Shown: in pieces, positions 35,001-45,654 of the stretch
How positions within the stretch are numbered: the stretch's first letter is position 1
Layout: the number at the start of each line of letters is the position of its first letter
Origin: Welwitschia mirabilis
Lineage: Eukaryota > Gnetophyta > Gnetopsida > Welwitschiales
Assembly (NCBI GenBank): GCA_051453625.1
Contig: JBOZIK010000001.1
Location: 194,642,977 to 194,703,361 of the forward strand
Direction of reading: 5' to 3'
DNA length: 60,385 nt
The notes under the pieces: model-generated
Told to the model about the DNA's origin: nothing
The model's database searches: none
Seen by the model: only the letters and a program-made list of their open reading frames with translations
Position numbers and translations under genes: made by a program

Positions 35001-35369
35001 TTTTACCCAAGGAAAGAAGACCTTAACCATCATTCTTAGACAATGCATATGTATAAATGATAAAAGTGGCTTAGGCCACAATGAAGACTCCATTAATACT
35101 TTAGTAGAATTGTTCCAAAAATGGAACTACACGTTAAGGTATGAGAATATAACTTACATCAATAATATTAATTGTTATTATTTCTATAAATGTGATCATT
35201 ATCAGTTTAATTATCCTTTCAAGTTCAATGTTAGATATTACACTAATAGTGCCAAAAGGCCAAGAAGTATGATACAATATCTTACGCAAGCTAAAATAAA
35301 GAAGATATGAATTCCAAAAATAAGACCAACTCTCTTAGCTCAGATTGCACTATGAGAAATAAAGAAATA

Positions 35370-35679
35370 TGCTTGATATGTTAATAGTAGGTGTATGATC
35401 AAAGATAAATCTAACTCTACCATATTGGTAGAGAAAGATAAAAGAGTGATCATTTTTGGTGATAATATAGAGGCTTCCATTAGAGGTATTGGAATTATTG
35501 GAGGAGGTAATTTTCCTAAGGTAAAAGATGTTTTTTATGTAGATGGATTGCAACATAATCTTCTTAGTATCAGTCAGTTACATAATGCAAATGTGTTTAT
35601 AACTTTTACCAAAAATGATTGCATTACCAAAGAAAATAACTCAAACAAGTTGTTATTTTCTAGAATTAAAAAAATCTAA
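35370..35679 (+). pseudogene. SIRE-like aspartic protease, body B (inactive)
   Basis: A 94-codon open stretch from 35395 contains KRVIIFGDNIEASIRGIGII, then GGNFPKVKDVFYVDGLQHNL and LSISQLHN, close to the copia protease consensus. The active site just upstream reads YVNSRC where YVDSGC is expected: Asp to Asn and Gly to Arg, both G-to-A type changes. It ends with FSRIKKI before a stop, as in bodies A and D. Confidence 0.85.
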
Positions 35680-35689
35680 TGTTTAGATC

Positions 35690-36457
35690 ACTACTTTATA
35701 AGATATTTTAATAAGGAAATCAAGTTTGTACTAAGCACTATAAATGAAACACAGTTATAACATAGAAAGGTTATCCATTTAAACAAGGACTTGCTAAACA
35801 CTTTATCTTTAAGAGATACACTAAAAAGACTTCCTAAGTTGTAAAGTTTTGATGATTAAGCTTGTAAGGCACATCAGAAAAAAAGCAAACAAGGGAAAGG
35901 TTTGGTAAGAAAAACACTATCACTATTAATTGCCCCTTAGGTCTTTTGCATCTTAATATTATTGATCCTTCTCCTACTGAAAGTCTTGATTTAAAAAAAA
36001 AATATCACCTAACTATTGTTGATGATTATTCTTAATTCACATGGATAGCCTTCCTTAAACACAAGGATAAGGCATTTGACATTTTTTCTAAGTTGTGTAT
36101 CAAGTTAAAGAACAAAAATGGATACAAGATCAAGATAATAAGAAGTAATAATGGAACTGAATTTAAGAATGCAAGGTTTAGAGTCTTTTTTGAAAAATTT
36201 AATATCATTAATTAATTCTCTACACTAAGAACTCCACAGCAAAATGAATTTAGTAAAAGAAAGAATAGGTTTCTAAATGAAATAAAAAGAATAACAATGC
36301 ATGATTAATATGTTCCATATCATTTTTGGATTAAAGCCATTAATACTACATGTTATGTTTCCAATCAAGTTTTGTTAAGACACTTCACTTTGAAAACCTC
36401 ATATGAGCTTTAATCTAATAAGAAATTATCAATAAGTTATTTTCACATATTTAGTTC
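35690..36457 (+). pseudogene. SIRE-like integrase, body B, first part (interrupted by element M)
   Basis: It contains LTIVDDYS with the first catalytic Asp (about 36015), then RVFFEKF, TPQQNEFSKRKNRFLNEI around 36225-36290, and PYHFWIKAINTTCYVSNQVL. It stops in the SYFHIF segment at 36457, where AGTTC forms the left target duplication of element M. The gene resumes at 50829. Frame breaks exist before the insertion as well. Confidence 0.85.
36453..36457. repeat. 5-bp target duplication of element M (left)
   Basis: AGTTC; the right copy at 50829-50833 is AGTTT, differing by one C-to-T change. Body A, which lacks the insertion, has GGTTT followed by the same AAAA. Five bases is the usual size for copia integration. 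Confidence 0.7.
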
Positions 36458-36913
36458 TAAAAGTAGAGGATCAAACCTAGAGCGGGATGAATAGTTCTTT
36501 TACAACCACTTCCCTTGTTCTTCATAGCCTATAAATAAGATAAATATAAAAGCAATACAAAAACAAGATATTTAACGGTGGATAGACACCACCCTTCCCC
36601 TTTCTAAACACCTTGTCCTTGCTAGCATGTATTAGCTTTTAGTAATGGTTTTTAGGCTTATCAAATAATCTTTCACAACCATGGAGGATTTTAAGGCTTA
36701 TCCTCAACTATGAATTAATGAAAAAAAGAATGATGCACAGATATCTTCTCTAACATACAGCAATATCTTCTTCTAAAGTAGGTACAATGATAGAAGTAAT
36801 TAGAAATCTAAACTTGAAGATTGTTTAGATATAATATCAAGAGAGTATGACAGTTTTTCTTTTTAAATCTTAGATTTTTCAGTCAGTGTCATTTTCTCTA
36901 TTGATTAGAGGAG

Positions 36914-36923
36914 AGCTTTTATA
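36914..36923 (-). promoter_or_regulatory. TATA box of element M 3' LTR
   Basis: Minus strand GTATAAAAGCTC, identical in the partner LTR at 49991-50000 and followed in both by a CTCTCCTCT stretch. It likely marks the U3/R boundary. Confidence 0.55.
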
Positions 36924-37308
36924 CTTAAAATATACAAGGTAATCATTTCCATAAGAAGAAGTAAACCCTTATGTTTTTTAATGAACTATTACATTTCTTC
37001 TAATGAACCATTGTATTAATAATGGTTACATTTTTCCTTCATATGGTCGATCTTATGTGAGAATCATTCATCCACTCATGTGATTTCCCTTATCCTTATC
37101 ATTTGGTTCTTCTTGTTTGTTGCAGATTCTTAGTACAAGGCAAGTGTATATTCAATTTCCCTTATGTCAATAAGTAGTTAACCATAACTAGGTTGCCCTG
37201 ATCATTTTTATTTGGTCAACCGGTTCTAGGTAGAATGCAGTCACTTGTTATCATGTTCTTCAGTTGACCTTGTAATCACTAGATTCAGGTTCAACTGATT
37301 GTCATGCA

Positions 37309-37577
37309 ATTGCCTATCATAATCTAGTCAGTTGTTCATCCTGCTATTAGATGGAATCTTATTGCATGTGATGTGGTCATCCATAGGAATATTATCGGTT
37401 GCTCATCCTGCTATCAGATTGAATCTTATTGAGTGTAATGCAGTCATCCATGGGAATATTGTCAGTTATCCTTTTTTCTATCAGATTGAATCTTATTAAG
37501 TGTAATGCAGTTGCCCATGAGAATACTATCAGTCACCCGTCCTACTATCAGATTGAATCTTACTGAGTGAGATGCGA
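37309..37577 (-). repeat. four 67-bp tandem repeats in element M LTR
   Basis: Units start at 37309, 37377, 37444 and 37511. Each has a TCATCC or TTGCCC start, GGAATATTATC in the middle, and ATCAGATTGAATCTTA followed by TGTGATG-like ends. Lies in U3, upstream of the TATA box on the minus strand. Confidence 0.85.
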
Positions 37578-38374
37578 TTGTTCATGTATGGAAAGTGATC
37601 ATCCATATTTAAATTAGTCTTATTTATGTTATGTTAGTTTAGTTTCTTGGTGTTACATGTGCATTTGTCTAATTCTGAAGTAGTGTCATAGTTCTTTAAT
37701 AGTCAATCATCTAATCTTATAAGTTGATTACCTGGTACTGGGAAATACCTACATAAAAGTCTAACTACAAAGACTCATTAAATTAATTAATGATAATGGA
37801 TTCTTAAAAACTCTTAACCTAATTTTTTCAACTATAATACAAATCACCCTTGTAGAAAAATTATGGAAAAACTTAGAAAGACACAAGATACCACCAATGA
37901 AATTTTAGAAAATTAGAATAAAAACTTAGAAAATTTGATTGACCTCTTTTAAGAAAAAATGTTAAGAAATCAAACACCTTAAGGTTCACTTGCCATTCAA
38001 ACTATTCCAAATCCAAATGACGTAAAGAAAGATTGGAAAGTAGTAACTAGAAATCAACATAACACTATTAAGAAAACCCTTAAGAATATGATATTGAAAT
38101 TCTTGATCAATTGAACTTTTCTAAATCCAATAATGACCATCAACATTCCAAGGAGAAGACTACCCTATAGCTAGAAAGATTAAACAACAATCCAACTTAT
38201 AAGTATTTAAAAGTAGTTATGAATGATGTTACTATCAACCTACCCTTTTCGAAGATCCTTTAAGACAACTTCAAGAACAACAAAATTTAGAAGGACTTAG
38301 TAAAAATAAAAACAAAAGAGAGTAATTTTAAGTAAAGTAGTCATTTGTCAATTTCTTTTAACTTAGTTTCTTAG

Positions 38375-38795
38375 AAATGTCCTAAGTTTAAAGATCTAGG
38401 GGTAGCCACTATTAGTATTATTTTAGAAGGAAATAAAAAAATCAAGAAAGAGCAAGTATCAATATTATGCCTTTGCACATTTGTGAAAAGGTTAAATTAG
38501 AAGGAAGAATTAAACCTACTAAAATAGTATTAAAATTAGTTGATGCATCAATTAAGAAACCTAAAGGAATAATCAAAAATCCAAGATTTAGTGATTCAAA
38601 TCAAGAAAGCTTTCTACCCTATAGATGTGATCATTATAGAGGTTGAACATAATGGTGGATACCCTTTACTTTTAGGAAGATACTTTTGTGCAACAGCCCA
38701 TTATGTCATTAATACTTGCATAGGGTTAATGGAATGTCATATAGGTAATAAAAGTTTAGTATCAGAGTATTCAATGCTATTAAGAAAGACATGAA
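38375..38795 (+). pseudogene. gypsy aspartic protease of element E (broken)
   Basis: It reads PKFKDLGVATISI, then in another frame ASINIMPLHICEKVKLEG, KPTKIVLKLVDASIKKPKGI, and in a third FYPIDVIIIEV and YPLLLGRYFCATAHYVI. This is the plant gypsy protease pattern (family: PKFKDPG...P, DLGASINLMP, D.S.K.P.GI, FYFPVDFIVLD, LILGRPFLAT). The Asp-Leu-Gly before Ala-Ser is gone, so the catalytic residue is lost; two frameshifts separate the pieces. Confidence 0.82.
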
Positions 38796-39460
38796 AGATG
38801 AATTAGATGTAGAAGAAAAAGATAGGTCATCCATGTTAGTTCAACATCATCCTTTAGAAGAAAGGTCCCTTTCATTATATAACTCTATCTTATTGAATGA
38901 TGAGGAAGAATATTCTATTATTCCTACATCTTTAAACTTCATCGATCCTTATAGCCTCAAATGAAATCTTTTAAACTACTTTTTTAATAATGATTTTCAT
39001 AAGGAATTTGAGTCCATACTTGATTATGATATCCAACATGTAAGATAAATTGAAAATCTTTTATATTAAGATGAATGTTCAACAACTATGAAGGATGAAA
39101 ATGATCTTCAACTTAAATACTTACTCAATGGCTTGAAATACATGTTCTAAAATAACGCTTCTAATAAGCCATTGATCATTAGTTCTTAACTTCATCCTTC
39201 CCAAGAAAAATCCTTACTTAATCCTATCATTAATCCAGTATTCAAGGATAAAATTGCTAAACTTATAGACACAGGTCAATTTGTGCTTTTTCATAATACT
39301 TGAGTACATCCTATACACAACAATCTGATCTCCAAATGGCTTGGTCCTTATCATGTGGAAAGGATACATTCTAATGGCTCTGATGAGATCTTTGATCTTC
39401 AAACTCAGGAAATCAAAGAGTAAATGAACAAAATCTAAAACTTTATACATCCCTAGATGA
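38796..39460 (+). pseudogene. gypsy RT N-terminal edge joined to integrase C-terminus (element E)
   Basis: An acidic linker is followed by LQLKYLLNGLKYMF, a stop, and PLIISS, the start of gypsy RT (LKPLPxHLKYAFL...PVIISS). After about 40 bases the frame reads KDKIAKLIDTGQFVLFHNT, then LISKWLGPYHVERIHSNGS and DLQTQEI, the integrase C-terminal end (GKLKSRWSGPFVV...VEL.D..TG..F). The junction lies near 39215-39235. RT palm, RNase H and the integrase core are therefore deleted. Confidence 0.75.
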
Positions 39461-40932
39461 TTGTTGTTATACCTTGAACATGATAGAAGAAATTAAGTTG
39501 GAAGATCCTCTTTGTAAAAAGGAAGATCTTCCCTTAGCGATTTACTAGATTATTTCTTAGCTTTATTCCTTGGTTTAAGTTATAAAACTACTTAATCATC
39601 TTTAACTTGATTCATGTTTGACTTTTCTAAGTGTTATCATGATTAAGTAATTCCTTACTTTAGGTTTTTATGTGATAAAGATTCGATTCAACCAATCTTA
39701 AGATATTACAATATCTATAATTAATATCCTTGGTTATTTTGTAGCAAAATATTAATTATGTTAATCTGATGCTTAATCTTAGTTATATACTTTATTACTT
39801 CAATGATTAATCAATGCTGTGAAAAATGAGGATTCTAAGTAAATGGAAAATAATTAAAAAATGAAAAGAAAGAGAGAAATATTTTTAAATAAAAAAGCAA
39901 AAAAAAATAAAAATAAAAATGAATCAACCTCTTGCAATTATACCATGATGCACTACCACAAGCATATCAGAGCAAATTTTTCTGAGAAGGGCCTTTGGTA
40001 GTATAATATGATAGCTATGGAAACTCCACCAGAGGATTAGTTAGCCATGATCCAACTTTGGCTTTTGGGTTCTTATTCTCTTGGTAGTGGTCGCACTTCC
40101 CTCATCATGATGAATGGTGTTGTTCAACACCCTATTGACTAAAACTCCCATCACTTTAAGGCATAGACTTCATGAGCATATAAGTATATTGATTATTGGA
40201 TGATATCTTGTCAAAGTACTATGGTTGTTATAGTTGAAGAGGAATTGAATCATAGTCCAACCATAACTTGATACCTTACTAAATATAATCAGTCTATATT
40301 TTCATCATCACTACCCTTTCTAATGGTGTTCCAGGGTGTTCTACATTAAATCATGTATTTCTATATCAAGTATCTTTATCACCTTACCAAGAAATTTTGC
40401 TAAGTTTTAAATTTAGGGGAAAAAAACAAAGTTAATATTCTTCATGTTTTATCTTTTCAATTTTTCTTTTTTTCTTATCTTAGTTTAAGGGTTTGTCTTC
40501 TTAAAGTTATTTTTTTCACCTCTTTCAAAATAATGTTTAGGAATTTTTCATTTTCTCATCTACTTGTTACATCTTCAATCACTTGATTATTATATGTAAA
40601 ATCAAAATTGACCTCTTCCTTGATCATCCTTTTACAAGATAGTATTAATGCTCTCCTTTCTTTTAATAATCTCCCTTTTTATGACCTCTTCTTTCACTTA
40701 ACCTTACAATCATGAAATCTTACCCTACTTTACCTTTTCTTCATAACTTATGCAACTTTTCTATGATGTTAAAATTAATGATTTATAATATACATAAATT
40801 TTACTTATTCGTTTTCATAGATGTATTTAACATGTTTTACTTTAATTTTAAATGATATACATGTTTTGAGTTTCTTTCATTAGTTGTCTCGCAACTTGTT
40901 ATTCACTTACTTTGTTAGGGACTGAAAATGCT
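39461..40932 (+). other. 3' non-coding part of element E
   Basis: Long AT-rich stretch between the integrase end and the purine tract, with no recognisable domain. A somewhat less AT-rich patch at 39935-40330 could be a decayed extra reading frame, but I cannot assign it. Long 3' regions are usual in Athila/Tat elements. Confidence 0.5.
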
Positions 40933-40945
40933 AAGTGAGGGGCTA
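40933..40945 (+). other. polypurine tract of element E
   Basis: AAGTGAGGGGCTA directly precedes the LTR start TGTTGTGATGCC. Confidence 0.75.
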
Positions 40946-41987
40946 TGTTGTGATGCCAACTTAACCTATTTAATACACTTGTAAAGTACATTTGTAGGTT
41001 TTATTGATAGTTTTTTCAAGGGATTTATGCAAATTCTACAAAGCTTCTATATAAGCCAAAATATGCAATAATATTTATAAGAAGTTATTTTTGAATAATG
41101 ATTGATCAAAGCAAAATAATAAAGATATATTAGTTGTCCTCAGTGTTATGTGGATGACAAAAGGGATGACAGTCACCAAAGTATGATTGTCTTCTATGTC
41201 ATAAGCACGATAAGGATGACTATCAACATTTTTAACACAAGGTATTATCCCCTTTGTCATGGGGACAACATGAGGCACAACACTTAAAATAAGGTGTAAA
41301 GTTAATTAAATTGTTATGAAAGGGTGTATTTAAATTATATCTCTTTATTTCACATCCTTTAACAACCTATTCTAACCTATAAATAGACCCTTTTAGACCC
41401 TATTTAAAATCATCCTTTATTCTCTACATTCTTGTGATAATTGACAATTGTTGGAGGCTATCTTACTTATGAGAAGGACCACCTTAGTGTTAGGCAAAGA
41501 ATCTTGCATTGAGGAGTTATTGTCGCAAGTGGATGTACTTCAATTTCATTAATAAAAGTATTAATTGAATTGGAATATTTTCAAATTTTTTATCTTTATT
41601 CCTTATAGCTTATCTTAATTATAATATTCAGTGACATGAATATATAATTAAAATACGTTGTAAGGATTAATTTAAGTGATAGTAAATTGAAAGTATAATT
41701 AATTCATTACTTTTTATTTTATTACATTGCGTTACATTCCATCTTCATCTTTGAATTATTTTATTTTATTTCCTTGAAAGCAAAAGTCTAAAATATTTAT
41801 TTTTCTTTTTATAAAAACAATTTTCTATATTCTCTTTTGAAAGTATTCTCTAAGTGTACAACATTTGGGTTGATCTTGCTATACAAATGTGTATTGTGTG
41901 TAATTAAATATTTAGCTTTTAAAATGTTGCAAATTAAATTTGATCTTTATAATATTGGAATTAGAAGCACAAATAACCATCACAACA
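40946..41987 (+). repeat. 3' LTR of gypsy element E (1042 bp)
   Basis: It starts TGTTGTGAT and ends ATCACAACA, a perfect 9-base terminal inverted repeat. The start follows a purine tract, and a TATA box lies at 41378-41387. TG and CA termini are intact, unlike most LTRs here, which suggests a younger insertion or chance preservation. Confidence 0.85.
41378..41387 (+). promoter_or_regulatory. TATA box in element E LTR
   Basis: CTATAAATAG, a near-ideal plant TATA box, 433 bases into the LTR and followed about 35 bases on by a pyrimidine-rich CTTTATTCTCTAC start-like sequence. Confidence 0.6.
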
Positions 41988-42675
41988 TATGTGATTGATA
42001 AATTTTATGTATTTTAAAATAAATTATCATTTGAATAAGTACATGCACTCTTACCTAAAATCAAGAATAATAAATGACTAAATTTACTTTACCATGGCTT
42101 TTTATTCTTGAGATGTATAAGGACACTATATTTATAGCATACTCATTAAGTTATTCATTAGAATTGAAGATTTTATCTCATTATACCACATGTTCATTTT
42201 GTGATTTGTGCATTTATCCTTTTTATGCATGTCTTAAATGAATTAAACTTACTTATGAGCCTATGAAGGATTAAAAAGGATCTAGCATGAGAAAATAATA
42301 CATGTAATTAACCTTGTTAATTAAAGCAAGAAGATTACTTACTCTAGTTAGGTGAATGAGTCATAAATATGATATTTTTTTTTACTCTAATGTCATTTAT
42401 TACTCATCCCACATATCAATGCTAAATCATATGATCTTTATATCTTGAGCTATGTGCCTTTGTTTATATAAAGATCCTTTCCTCTCTTATAAAAGAAAAT
42501 ACTTTTCTTTTTATTCATATAAGTGCATTTCCTTATTTTCTCTCCCTTTTCTTTTATTCTCTTACTTTTGAAGCTTGCAGCTTAGAATCTTGGAGCGAAG
42601 GAACTCTTAAGCTTGGATCTTCATTAATATTCAACTATCAAGGACTTACTAATCTTCCCAAGTAAGCTCTTTACT
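41988..42675 (+). other. unassigned segment with promoter-like end
   Basis: It lies between element E and an N gap. No domain. Near its end a TATA-like TTTATATAAAG (42462-42473) is followed by a long pyrimidine-rich stretch and then CTTGCAGCTTAGAATC, which looks like the U3/R/U5 of another LTR cut off by the gap. The match is by general layout only. Confidence 0.4.
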
Positions 42676-42775
42676 NNNNNNNNNNNNNNNNNNNNNNNNN
42701 NNNNNNNNNNNNNNNNNNNNNNNNNNNNNNNNNNNNNNNNNNNNNNNNNNNNNNNNNNNNNNNNNNNNNNNNNNN
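42676..42775. other. assembly gap (100 N)
   Basis: Exactly 100 N, probably of unknown real length. The first ~500 bases of the inner M LTR are missing here. Confidence 0.99.
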
Positions 42776-43584
42776 TTTTCACAGGAAGAAGTGAACCATT
42801 GCACTTTCTAATGAACCATTGCATTCTTTCTAATGAACCATTGTATTCATAATGGTTACATTTTTTCTTTGTATGGTTAATCTTACATGAGACCCGGTCA
42901 CCCACTCATGTGGTCACCCTTATTCCTATCATTTGGTAACCCTTATTTGTTACAGACACTTAGTATAGAGCAAGTGTATATTCAGTCACCCTTATGTTAA
43001 TAAGCGGTTAACCTTGACAAGGTCGCCCTGACCTCTTTTTATTTAGTCAATCTTATGAGAGTAGATTCTATGCAGAATGAGGTTATCTGTTATCATGTTA
43101 TTTGGTCAATCTTGTAATCACCAAATTCAGGTTCTACTGATTGTCTTACAATAACCTGTTATAATATAATCGATTGTCCGTCCTGCTACTAGATAGAATC
43201 TTACTGCATGTGATGCGATTACCTATAAGAATATTATCAGTTGCCCATCCTGCTATTAGATTGAATCTTACTACATGTGATGTAGTCACTCATAGGAATA
43301 TTATTGGTCACCTATCCTACTATCAGATTAAATCTTACTGAGCTTAATCTGGTTACCCATGTATGGATAGCAGTTGCCCATGTTTGAATCAGTTTTCTTT
43401 CTGTTGTGTCAATTTGGTTACTCGATGTTACATGTGTAGTTGCTTGATTCTAAATTAATGTTATAGTTCTTTAGTAGTCGGTCACCTAATCTTATAAGTC
43501 AGTCACTCAGTGCTAAGAAATACCTTCACAAAAGACTAACTACAAAAACTCATTAAATTAATCAATGACAATGGGTTCTCAACA
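42776..43584 (-). repeat. element M inner LTR, partial
   Basis: From TTTCACAGGAAGAAGTGAACC it matches the partner LTR at about 50023 onward to its end (TTCTCAACA, 43576-43584). Its terminal TGTTGAGAA (minus strand) is the best preserved of the three copies. It is adjacent to the M purine tract and is therefore the true 3' LTR of the preserved M body, making the outer LTR at 36458 an additional copy. Confidence 0.85.
43151..43351 (-). repeat. three 67-bp tandem repeats in inner M LTR
   Basis: Units start at 43151, 43218 and 43285, with the same AGATTGAATCTTACT core as in the outer LTRs. Confidence 0.85.
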
Positions 43585-43597
43585 AACTTCTCCTTTG
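43585..43597 (-). other. polypurine tract of element M
   Basis: Minus strand CAAAGGAGAAGTT immediately before the LTR start TGTTGAGAAC. Confidence 0.75.
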
Positions 43598-43699
43598 TCA
43601 ATGATTGAGGAAAAACAATAATTTGACATAAGGGTTCTCTCCCTAACTCATTTAACTTTGAAAATAATTAAATTTAAATGAGTTTTGTATTAGAAAAGA

Positions 43700-44600
43700 T
43701 CAAAAGAAATTTGCATAAAAAATAATCTTCTTCATATTACTCAAAAATTTCATTACATGGTGAAAGGTACGTTTTGGCCAATTACAATATAAAGAAGTGA
43801 CAAAACGTGACAAAGTGTTCTCCCCCTTTTTGACGAAATCAAGGATAAGGAGGATAGCTAAAAATAGAAGATATAGACATAGACATATAGACTTAATCAG
43901 ACTCAGAGGATTTAGAAGACTGAGCACCCTCACTCTGAGAGGTGTCAGCAACTGGAGTACCACTTGCAATAAGTGCCTCCTTGATGTGACAAGTCTGTGA
44001 ATTGATTTGATGCAAGAGATGAAGGATCTCTGGGGTTTAAAGGCCTTGACCTTAGGCTGAGAAGGAGTAGCTAGTTCCTTAAAAATATGCATCCTGGATA
44101 ATGTAGCACAATTGATAGGCCCCATGGGCTTCTGGATCTCCTCCTGGTGAGATGTGGAATGTCAAAGTGATGTCAAATCCATGTAATGAGGAAATAATAG
44201 GGCAGAGCATATCATTTGTGTGATTGAAGCTAGTTGATCATTTGATTTAACATTATGCTAGGAGCATCAATGTCTCTTCTCCGGTCTAGCACATAAAGTA
44301 GAAAGAACTGATAGTTGGAGAGCTCATCTCTGTGCCCAGCAACTAGTAGGAAGTTGTAAGACATGATAAGATGCAAGAGATAAAATCTTGGAAGAAGCTA
44401 AGAAGCTTTAAGAGTCTTCTTTTAGGTGATGTCGTAGCCACACACATAGTGAGTGGCTACATCCTTTTCTTCAAAATACTCAGTCATAGACTAGTACTCA
44501 TCCCAGTTCCCTTAGGAAAGTCTAGTCAGAGAAGCTATCAAATAGGCAACGGTCAATCTAACGAAATAAGTGGTTGATCCTATGAGATAAGAAATTTACA
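43700..44600 (-). pseudogene. envelope-like region of element M (broken)
   Basis: The minus strand around 44350-44150 reads HRDELSNYQFFLLYVL, then RRDIDAPSIMLNQMI and YALPYYFLIT, followed by HHFDI. This matches the C-terminal half of the plant transposon protein domain that follows pol in SIRE-like elements (usual HRDEVS..D.FL...L.GR.I.....M..H M.....LPYG.FLT.IF..F.V). A 141-codon open frame at 43700-44125 is in a different frame and is probably partly chance. The N-terminal half is not recognisable upstream of 44600. Whether such proteins act as envelopes is unproven. Confidence 0.65.
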
Positions 44601-44900
44601 GTAAAAAATAGAATAAAAATTGGTCGACCTAGATGTAATGTGAGGTCGACTTGATGTGATTGGGGATATCACTCAAATGAGATTGACCGAAAGGAACTGT
44701 TCGGTCAACCTAGTTGCTATAGAATTTTACAAGAAAAACTAGAATCAAACTAGCCGACCCAACAGTATGGTTGGTTAACCCAGTAAGAAGAAAAGCAATA
44801 GTAAGAAAACTAAGAGAAAAATAGTCACCCTTCTTTAAAAAGAGATCGATCAGGGTTCAAATGTGTATGACAAGTAAAAATTTGAACCCCCCAACTAAGT
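44550..44900 (-). repeat. post-pol spacer of M with GGTCRACC-like motifs
   Basis: Between RNase H and the envelope-like region, GGTCGACC, GGTCGAC, TTCGGTCAACC, GCCGACCC and GGTTAACCC follow each other within 300 bases. The same motif family (GGTCACC, GGTCGAC, GGTCAACC) recurs in the M LTRs. This parallels the AGATGTCT clusters of the A/B family. Confidence 0.55.
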
Positions 44901-44929
44901 TTTACTATTCAGATGAGGCTAGGTGTTGA

Positions 44930-45650
44930 AAGTCTTTTTTAGACTTGATACCCAGAAAATAATGAAGAATTGAAAAACGATCTAACGATAAGGGTTTTGT
45001 AAAAATATCAGCCAGTTGATCTTCTGTATATACATATTCTAAAGAAATTATTTTCTTTTTTGCTAATTCTCAAATAAAATAGTACCTGATATCGATGTAC
45101 TTAGTGTGAGTGTATTAGATTGGGTTGTAAGCGATTTGAATTACTCTTGAGTTGTCACATAGGATTGGTACTTTTGTGATGTTTAGCCCATAATCCTTTG
45201 ATGTCTCTTTTATCCATAAGGTCTGAGTGCAACATGCTCCAGTGGCTATGTACTCAGCTTCATTAGTAGAAAGAGATATGGAGCATTATTTCTTGCTATA
45301 CTAGACTGTGAGACAATTCTAAAAGAAAAAGCATTCACCACTTGTGCTCTTGTGATCATCTTTACATTCAGTCCAATCCGCATCACTATAACTTATTAAG
45401 CTTAAAAGAGTATTATTTGAAAACTATAAGCCAAAGTCTAGAGTACCTTTCACATAGCAAAGTATTCTCTTTGCAGCTGTAAGATGTGATTCCTTTAGTT
45501 TGATTTGATACCTGGCACACAAACCAATATTAAAGGCTATATTGTGGTGACTAGGTGTAAGATATAATAGACTTCCAATAATACTACAATATATCTTTTG
45601 ATCCACATCCTTGCCATATTCATCTAGAGAAAGTTTAACATTTATGGCCA
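44930..45650 (-). pseudogene. RT C-terminus and RNase H of element M (nearly readable)
   Basis: The minus strand opens with DVDQKIYCSIIGSLLYLTPS, then AARKRILCYVKGTLDFGL-like sequence. RNase H follows with the residues in place: ISYSDADWTECKDDHKSTSG, LSTNEAEYIATGACCTQTLW, LCDNSRVIQI, then TEDQLADIFTKPLSLDRF. The usual copia pattern is YSDADWAGC..D.KSTSG, LSTAEAEY.A, CDN.SAI, D.LADIFTKPL. A few stops replace Gln or Trp. Acidic residues at the expected Asp-Glu-Asp positions are kept. This is the best preserved enzyme domain of the window together with the RT. Confidence 0.9.
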
Positions 45651-45654
45651 TTGG

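Larger units (their letters stand above)
36458..37809 (-). repeat. element M outer 3' LTR, complete (1352 bp)
   Basis: In + strand sense it starts TAAAAGTAGAGGATC (TGAAAGTAGAGG in the partner) and ends TTCTTAAAA (TTCTCAATA in the partner, TTCTCAACA in the partial copy at 43576-43584). It contains four 67-bp tandem units (37309-37577) where the partner has three, which accounts for its extra length. Confidence 0.85.
37810..41987 (+). mobile_element. internally deleted Ty3/gypsy element E (Athila/Tat-like)
   Basis: A + strand gypsy element inside M. It has a protease remnant (38375-38795), the N-terminal edge of RT joined directly to the integrase C-terminus (38796-39460), a long 3' non-coding part, a purine tract and a 1042-bp 3' LTR. 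Most of RT, RNase H and integrase, about 3 kb by family comparison, is missing. Its 5' LTR is absent: the sequence abuts the complete LTR of M at 37809 without a recognisable element start. It could have moved only with help from another element, or it may have been deleted after insertion. Confidence 0.75.

Noticed and set aside
37309-37577. 67-bp repeats as a centromeric or telomeric satellite
   Set aside because: They are confined to the LTRs of element M, three or four units each, so they are part of the element.
41075-41278. Minus-strand 67-codon frame
   Set aside because: It lies inside the LTR of gypsy element E and runs against it; chance frame.
43797-44000. Arg-rich 67-codon + strand frame
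   Set aside because: It is the shadow of the minus-strand envelope-like region of element M.
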